From NCBI GenBank assembly GCA_030621655.1, contig JAUXHH010000034.1, positions 1 through 11,628 on the forward strand: a stretch of 11,628 nucleotides of DNA. Direction: 5' to 3'. This DNA is from Desulfobacterales bacterium (GTDB lineage: Bacteria > Desulfobacterota > Desulfobulbia > Desulfobulbales > BM004). The notes under the pieces were generated by a model. It worked only from the letters and a program-made list of their open reading frames with translations. It did no database searches and had not been told where the DNA came from. Position numbers and translations under genes: made by a program. The number at the start of each line of letters is the position of its first letter. Position 1 is the first letter of the stretch. Below are positions 7,642-11,628 of this stretch, piece by piece.

Positions 7642-7759
7642 ACCAGGCTCTTTTTCCAAAAGATTTCTCATTACACCCTTCTCTATAGTTTACCTTTTAA
7701 CCACGAAGTGCTAATTATATCTGGGATATATCCGACGACTCACGGATTCAGGATAAAAT

Positions 7760-9094
7760 ATGAACGCAACTGACAAACGACTTATAATCATCGGTGGTGG
7801 ACTGGCTGGAACTGAGGCAGCCTGGCAGGCAGCCAGGCTTGGATGCCAGGTTACACTACATGAAATGAAGCCCCTTGTTTTCAGCCCTGCTCATCATTCC
7901 CAACTGCTTGCTGAGCTTGTCTGCAGCAACTCCCTGCGCTCTGATGCCATAACCTCGGCAGTCGGACTTTTGAAGCAGGAAATGCGAAACCTGGGATCGT
8001 TGATCATGGAGTCTGCTGAAGAGACAAAGGTGCCTGCCGGCAAGGCACTGGCTGTTGACCGGGAGAAATTTGCGGAATTTATTACAAAAAAAATTGAGGG
8101 AAACGAAAATATCAACATTATCCGGGATGAAGTCAGGGAACTTCCTGCCCCGATGCCCGGGCTCTGTATAACAATTCTTGCTACAGGTCCCCTCACATCC
8201 GAATCCATGGCAGACTCCCTCGGAAAACTTACCGGCAAGGATCATCTGGCCTTTTACGATGCAATAGCTCCGATAGTAGAAGCCGAGTCATTGGATAGAG
8301 ATATTATTTTCCAGGCATCCCGCTATGAGGAAGGGCCTGGTGATTACCTCAACTGCCCCATGGATAAGGAGCAGTATGAAAATTTCATTACCGAACTTGC
8401 TAAAGCACAAAAGGTACCGCTGAAAAGTTTTGAGAAGCAAAAATATTTTGAAGGATGTCTTCCTATTGAGATCATGCTGGAACGCGGTCCTGAAACCCTG
8501 CGGTTCGGCCCCATGAAACCGGTTGGATTAATTGATCCCCGTACCGGGCAGAAAGCACACGCCGTTGTCCAACTCCGCAAAGAAAATAATGAGGGAACAC
8601 TTTACAACATGGTGGGGTTTCAGACCAAGCTCACGTATGGTGAGCAGAAAAGAGTGTTCAGAATGATTCCGGGTATGGAACAGGCAGAGTTCTCCAGACT
8701 TGGCTCTATTCACCGGAATACATTCGTCTGCGGACCTGAGCTTCTCCTGCCCAGCCTGCAGTTGAAGAAACGACCTGATCTTCTACTGGCCGGTCAGATA
8801 ACGGGGGTTGAAGGCTATGTTGAATCAACGGCTATAGGACTATTGGCCGGCATAAACGGAGCCCGCCTGCTTCAGGGGAAAAACCCGGTTGTCCCTCCTC
8901 CTGAGACAGCCCTTGGTTCCCTGATCACCCATCTGACCGCAGGCGATCCAAAGCGTTTTCAGCCCTCCAACATCAATTTCGGGCTTTTTCCAAATTTAAA
9001 ACAAAGAGTACCTAAAAGATTCCGCGGCGAAAAATATGCTGAGCGGTCCCTTCAGGCATTAACGAAATGGCAGACTGAAATGAATCAGAGTTAA
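7760..9094 (+). CDS. trmFO: Methylenetetrahydrofolate--tRNA-(uracil-5-)-methyltransferase TrmFO
   Basis: TrmFO forms 5-methyluridine at position 54 of the tRNA T-loop, using 5,10-methylenetetrahydrofolate as carbon donor and reduced FAD as hydride source, unlike the SAM-dependent TrmA. Evidence includes the N-terminal FAD-binding loop IIGGGLAGTEAA (10-21), CSNSLRSD with Cys55, VPAGKALAVDRE (91-102), ATGPLTS, and FEGCLPIEIMLERG with Cys233, matching the family's catalytic cysteine region. RFGPMKPVGL and the late FAD-contact segment TGVEGYVEST follow. The length of 444 residues is normal. AGGA (7750-7753) lies six bases before the ATG. A 118-base gap separates it from otsA, so it may have its own promoter, but no convincing hexamers were found. 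The selenoprotein gene follows 38 bases downstream and may be co-transcribed. Confidence 0.97.
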   Translation: MNATDKRLIIIGGGLAGTEAAWQAARLGCQVTLHEMKPLVFSPAHHSQLLAELVCSNSLRSDAITSAVGLLKQEMRNLGSLIMESAEETKVPAGKALAVDREKFAEFITKKIEGNENINIIRDEVRELPAPMPGLCITILATGPLTSESMADSLGKLTGKDHLAFYDAIAPIVEAESLDRDIIFQASRYEEGPGDYLNCPMDKEQYENFITELAKAQKVPLKSFEKQKYFEGCLPIEIMLERGPETLRFGPMKPVGLIDPRTGQKAHAVVQLRKENNEGTLYNMVGFQTKLTYGEQKRVFRMIPGMEQAEFSRLGSIHRNTFVCGPELLLPSLQLKKRPDLLLAGQITGVEGYVESTAIGLLAGINGARLLQGKNPVVPPPETALGSLITHLTAGDPKRFQPSNINFGLFPNLKQRVPKRFRGEKYAERSLQALTKWQTEMNQS

Positions 9095-9132
9095 CAGCAT
9101 TTTACCATCTACAAATAATAATAGGAGATTCT

Positions 9133-9606
9133 ATGAATCCAGAAGAAATGCGAGATAAGGCAATGGATCTTTTCAAAAAACGTTTCCATTGAAGCCAGGT
9201 AATCCTTGCCGTGGGCCAGGAAAAGATTGGTGAAATTGACGAAACTGCTGTCAAGGCATTAGGGGCATTCGGTGGGGGTATTGCAAGCTCTGGAAGTGTC
9301 TGCGGAATCTTAATTGGAGGAATTGCTGTAATTTCAAGCATCTACAGCAGAGGCAACCTTGACGAGAAAGAGAATCCCCGTCTCTGGTCTGTCAGCAGTA
9401 AGTTTCTGAAAAAATTTGAAGAACTCGCCAAACCTTTGGGGGGCATGAATTGTCGTGACATTGCTAAAATCGACTGGAAAAGCAGAGAAGAAGTGAAAAA
9501 CTTTTATTCCAATCCGGAAAGCAGTCGTAAAATTTGTATAAAACTGGTGGGTGATGCGGCATTTGCGTTAGGGGAACTTATAGAACAGCAATCAGAAAAA
9601 GATTAA
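9133..9606 (+). CDS. Putative selenoprotein of the C_GCAxxG_C_C redox family (UGA at codon 20 read as Sec)
   Basis: Read through TGA at 9190-9192, this frame gives 157 residues, the usual family length. The family has four conserved cysteines: one in an N-terminal F..NCSQAVL block, one in CGAxxG and two later. Here these are FHUSQVIL with Sec20 in place of the first Cys, SGSVCGILIGG with Cys57 (the Ala of CGAxxG is Ile), Cys107 in GMNCRD and Cys135 in RKICIKLVGDA. The start is set by a strong ribosome binding site (AGGAGA, 9123-9128) before the ATG at 9133, upstream of the TGA. The GTG at 9211, which gives only the 131-residue tail, has no such site. A SECIS-like hairpin follows the TGA. The protein has no signal peptide; the Gly-rich stretch 44-68 is mildly hydrophobic. 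The redox role is inferred from the family; substrate and partner are unknown. The alternative is a nonsense-mutated Cys gene. Confidence 0.82.
9190..9220 (+). promoter_or_regulatory. Putative bacterial SECIS element starting at the UGA codon
   Basis: Eleven bases after the UGA (9190-9192), CCU (9204-9206) pairs with AGG (9218-9220) and GCC (9208-9210) pairs with GGC (9214-9216), around a GUG loop (9211-9213). An unpaired U at 9207 faces C9217. The E. coli fdhF SECIS, as I recall it, has the same 11-base spacer, a 17-base upper hairpin of two 3-bp stems, a bulged U at this place and an essential G-U in the loop. Such elements recruit SelB with selenocysteyl-tRNA. The fold was done by eye. Confidence 0.7.
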
Positions 9607-9640
9607 GAAAAGCAGGAAATTTCACAATTATTCTTTTCTT
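9605..9640. terminator. Possible weak bidirectional terminator between convergent genes
   Basis: AAGAAAAG (9605-9612) and CTTTTCTT (9633-9640) are perfect inverted repeats flanking 20 bases, at the meeting point of the selenoprotein gene and maf. The stem is A/T-rich and the loop long, so stability is doubtful. The position between convergent genes and the T-rich arms make it the only terminator candidate here. Confidence 0.25.
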
Positions 9641-10248
9641 GGCCCTACCACCTTATTTCGAAGCAATTCTTCTACAACCTCAACCAGGGGGAGTCCGACA
9701 ACATTGGTGTAGGATCCGTTTATCCTCTCAACCAGGAAACTGCCGCTGCCCTGGATGCCATACGCTCCTGCTTTATCAAGCGGCTCTCCTGTGGCTACAT
9801 ACGCTGCTGCAATATCCCGGGAGAAAGGATAAAAACTAACCTCTGTAGTCACGACCCTGCTGACTGCTTTCTTCTCTTTTCCATGCAGCAAACAAAAACC
9901 GGTATGCACCAGATGTTTCTGGCCGGCCAAGGTCTGCAGCACAGACAAAGCTTCCTTTGCATCCCTTGGCTTGCCCAGAATTTTGCCTTCATGCACGACC
10001 ACCGTATCAGCTCCCAGAACCCAGGACCCGACATTCTCGCGGGAAACAGCAGCAGCTTTATCAGAAGCTGCCCGCATAACAAATTCCCGAGGCGACTCAC
10101 CGGCAGCAGGATTTTCCTCGACCTGGGCTTCTATAATTTCAAAATCAAGCCCAAGCTCCTGCAGGAGGGATTTTCGCCTTGGCGAGGCTGAAGCCAGTAT
10201 CAGCTTGCCGACCGTTTTAAGAGGAGAGGGAATCACTGTTGGGGCCAT
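9628..10248 (-). CDS. maf: Maf-family nucleoside triphosphate pyrophosphatase
   Basis: Maf proteins hydrolyse non-canonical or excess nucleoside triphosphates (dTTP/UTP in the YhdE type) to monophosphates, cleaning the nucleotide pool in the cytoplasm. Motifs with numbering from the chosen start are LASASPRRKSLLQELGL (18-34), the catalytic GADTVV with Asp81, GKPRD (92-96), and KAGAYGIQGSGSFLVERI followed by GSYTNVVGLPL. The frame is open upstream to an ATG at 10293. I prefer the ATG at 10248 (206 residues) because AGGA (10255-10258) lies six bases before it and the length is then typical. The gene overlaps the end of the upstream small gene by 16 bases, so the two are probably one minus-strand unit. 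It converges on the selenoprotein gene. Confidence 0.94.
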   Translation of the reverse strand: MAPTVIPSPLKTVGKLILASASPRRKSLLQELGLDFEIIEAQVEENPAAGESPREFVMRAASDKAAAVSRENVGSWVLGADTVVVHEGKILGKPRDAKEALSVLQTLAGQKHLVHTGFCLLHGKEKKAVSRVVTTEVSFYPFSRDIAAAYVATGEPLDKAGAYGIQGSGSFLVERINGSYTNVVGLPLVEVVEELLRNKVVGPRKE

Positions 10249-10451
10249 TCTCTGTCCTGCTGCTCTTCTGTAAAATAACAGAATCGATTCCACTCGAATT
10301 CTCTAAAGCTGACAGGACAACGGAGCTTCACCTTACGCTCACTGACCTCAATCACTTCCCAGTCCCCTCCCCTTGGCCCTCCGACAATATGTATTTTCTG
10401 GCCAACGGCCATGGGATAGGGCTTGAACAAAAGTACAGTATGTTTGGCCAT
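10233..10451 (-). CDS. Small protein of unknown function upstream of maf
   Basis: This 72-residue protein is not recognised. It is rich in beta-favouring residues, with VGQKIHIVGGPRGGDWEVIEV followed by alternating charged and hydrophobic residues, then Cys45 and Cys58 in RCPVSF and RFCYF. That suggests a small beta-barrel (SH3-like) fold, which is only inference. It has no signal peptide or membrane segment. The ATG at 10451 is preferred over the in-frame ATG at 10466 because AAGGAG stands three bases before it and nothing comparable precedes the other. The last 16 bases overlap the maf start, so it was probably retained as a translated gene and is coupled to maf. Its frame and a good ribosome binding site support it as real. 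Confidence 0.7.
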   Translation of the reverse strand: MAKHTVLLFKPYPMAVGQKIHIVGGPRGGDWEVIEVSERKVKLRCPVSFREFEWNRFCYFTEEQQDREWPQQ

Positions 10452-10657
10452 GATCTCCTTCTCCATAGAAGAGGAATTCGAGTCTTCATCGATAACTTTT
10501 AACCCGGAGAATAGGGATTCGGGCTTATAAAAAATATGCCTGGAAGTTACCCGACCCTTGACAAATGCGTATATAAATAGAATACACCAACAACCGGAAA
10601 AACGTATTTCTTTCTTTCACTGTTATGAAAGATTTTTTAAAATTATGGAGAATTTTA
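10452..10657 (+). promoter_or_regulatory. Divergent intergenic region upstream of bioB, with a possible -35 box
   Basis: These 206 bases lie between the minus-strand small gene and bioB. A perfect TTGACA is at 10558-10563. The best TATAAT-like hexamer after it, TAGAAT at 10578-10583, is only 14 bases away, and a correctly spaced AATACA at 10581-10586 matches poorly, so the promoter is uncertain. An AT-rich inverted repeat surrounds the bioB ribosome binding site (separate entry). No BirA-type operator palindrome and no open frame of note were seen. Confidence 0.3.
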
Positions 10658-10658
10658 A
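10637..10658 (+). repeat. Inverted repeat enclosing the bioB ribosome binding site
   Basis: TTAAAATT (10637-10644) and AATTTTAA (10651-10658) form a perfect 8-bp inverted repeat around ATGGAG, which contains the GGAG Shine-Dalgarno (10647-10650). The right arm ends on the A of the bioB ATG. All pairs are A-T, so an RNA hairpin would be weak; it could equally be a DNA-level operator or chance. Confidence 0.4.
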
Positions 10659-11628
10659 TGGATAAGGACTGGTATCAGAAACTGGCTAAAGCAGCAATTA
10701 ACGGAGATTTACTGCCTCAGGATACCTACGCCGGTTTGCTGACGGACAGCAAAGTTGAACTCTTATCTCTCCTGGATGCCGCCTTTACAGTGCGCAAGCA
10801 TTTCCATGGCAAAACAGTAACCGTCCATATAATTAACAACGTCAGCAACGGCCTCTGTTCTGAAGACTGTAATTACTGCCCGCAGTCCAAAAGCAGCAAT
10901 GCCGAAATTGTTAAATACTCTGAGAAAAGTACAGAGGAAATTCTGGCTGAGGCAAAACAGGCCTATGAAGCAGGCGCCTATCGCTATTGCATGGTATATG
11001 CCGGGCGGCGGACCGATGAACGGAAAGCTGAACGTATCGCCGACCTGGTAAGGACCATCAAGGCACAGTATCCAATCGAGGTTTGTGTCTCAGCCGGTAT
11101 CATGGATGAAAACAGCGCAAGGTTTCTCAAACAGGCAGGGCTTGACCGCTTAAATCATAACCTCAACACCTCTGCATCCCAATATGCAAAAATCTGCACC
11201 ACCCATACCTTTGCAGACCGGCTCAACACCTTAAAAGCTGCCCGCAGTGCAGGCCTTGAAGTCTGTTCCGGTATTATCGCCGGCATGGGAGAAACAGCCG
11301 GAGAAATCATTGAATTGGCCTTCATGCTGCGTAACCTTGAGGCAAAATCCATCCCTGTCAATTTTCTGCTTCCTATTGTTGGGAACAAATTGGGAAATGC
11401 CCAGAATCTCACCCCAGAGTATTGCCTGAAGATTCTCTGCATGTTTCGCTTTGTAAATCCTCAGGCTGAAATCCGGACAGCTGCGGGCAGGGAGTATCAT
11501 TTACGCAGCATGGAAGTCATGAGCCTCTATCCGGCAAATTCACTGTTTATGGCTGGTTATCTGAACACGAGGGGAAAAAGCAGACAGGACACGCTGCAGA
11601 TGATCATTGATGCCGGTTTCACTATCAA
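10658..11628 (+). CDS. bioB: Biotin synthase BioB, C-terminus cut by the window edge
   Basis: BioB is a radical SAM enzyme that inserts sulfur into dethiobiotin, the last step of biotin synthesis. The 323 visible codons cover nearly the whole protein; E. coli BioB has 346. The [4Fe-4S]/SAM motif is CSEDCNYC (Cys67, Cys71, Cys74). The ligands of the sacrificial [2Fe-2S] cluster are all present: Cys111 in YRYCMV, Cys143 in EVCVSAG, Cys203 in EVCSGIIAGMGE and Arg273 in IRTAAGRE. NHNLNTS (166-172) and ANSLFMAGYL (293-302) are further family blocks. A Leu (165) stands where the usual YNHNLNTS has Tyr. GGAG (10647-10650) lies seven bases before the ATG. It is divergent from the small gene and maf. 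No other biotin genes are visible, though they could follow beyond the edge. Confidence 0.95.
   Translation, partial: MDKDWYQKLAKAAINGDLLPQDTYAGLLTDSKVELLSLLDAAFTVRKHFHGKTVTVHIINNVSNGLCSEDCNYCPQSKSSNAEIVKYSEKSTEEILAEAKQAYEAGAYRYCMVYAGRRTDERKAERIADLVRTIKAQYPIEVCVSAGIMDENSARFLKQAGLDRLNHNLNTSASQYAKICTTHTFADRLNTLKAARSAGLEVCSGIIAGMGETAGEIIELAFMLRNLEAKSIPVNFLLPIVGNKLGNAQNLTPEYCLKILCMFRFVNPQAEIRTAAGREYHLRSMEVMSLYPANSLFMAGYLNTRGKSRQDTLQMIIDAGFTI

Noticed and set aside
7649..7663. TCTTTT/AAAAGA hairpin after otsA as a terminator
   Set aside because: The six-base stem is almost all A-T with a three-base loop and no GC core, so it is too weak to call.
7724..7733. Perfect 10-base palindrome GGATATATCC upstream of trmFO
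   Set aside because: It is short, AT-centred and has no second copy in the window, so a regulatory claim is not supported.
9211..9606. A stand-alone 131-residue protein starting at the GTG at 9211
   Set aside because: There is no ribosome binding site before it, it begins inside the hairpin loop, and it lacks the family's N-terminal redox residue. The ATG at 9133 with AGGAGA explains the gene better.
10249..10293. N-terminal extension of Maf from the ATG at 10293
   Set aside because: The extra 15 residues precede the conserved fold and have no clear ribosome binding site. The ATG at 10248 has AGGA at ideal spacing.

Overview
The window reads as an ordinary chromosomal stretch of a Gram-negative bacterium of moderate GC content. 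The best guess is Desulfobacterota, the sulfate-reducing deltaproteobacteria and perhaps the Desulfobulbales. That guess rests on four things: a Gram-negative class A penicillin-binding protein 1A, the folate-dependent TrmFO tRNA methylase, a trehalose cluster led by a DUF5752-like protein, and a redox protein that appears to contain selenocysteine. No phage, insertion sequence, CRISPR array, rRNA or tRNA gene was seen.

Layout. Bases 1-1247 (minus) hold the N-terminal two-thirds of PBP1A, running off the left edge. It diverges from mutL (1365-3269, plus, TTG start). A four-gene plus-strand operon follows (3438-7641): a DUF5752-like protein, a TreT-type GT4 glycosyltransferase, the phosphatase OtsB and the synthase OtsA. 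All three junctions overlap (ATGA, TAATG, TAATG), which implies translational coupling. The glycosyltransferase is broken by a frameshift near 4700-4706, at a short AT dinucleotide run. Next come trmFO (7760-9094) and, 38 bases after it, a small gene at 9133-9606. Convergent to these on the minus strand are a 72-residue protein of unknown function and maf, overlapping by 16 bases. At the right end bioB (10658 onward, plus) runs off the window about 320 codons in.

The most interesting item is the gene at 9133-9606. Its strong ribosome binding site and ATG lie upstream of an in-frame TGA (9190-9192). That TGA falls exactly where the C_GCAxxG_C_C redox family has its first conserved cysteine. 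The bases just after it can fold into a stem-loop whose spacing and shape closely match the E. coli fdhF SECIS element. The gene is therefore read as a selenoprotein (Sec20, Cys57, Cys107, Cys135), one that a standard gene caller would truncate to a GTG start at 9211.

How the genes work together. OtsA and OtsB make trehalose through trehalose 6-phosphate. The GT4 enzyme, if intact, would give a second one-step route from a nucleotide-glucose and glucose. The DUF5752-like protein has an internal duplication and an unknown role. The remaining genes are housekeeping: peptidoglycan synthesis, mismatch repair, tRNA m5U54 methylation, nucleotide-pool sanitation and biotin synthesis.
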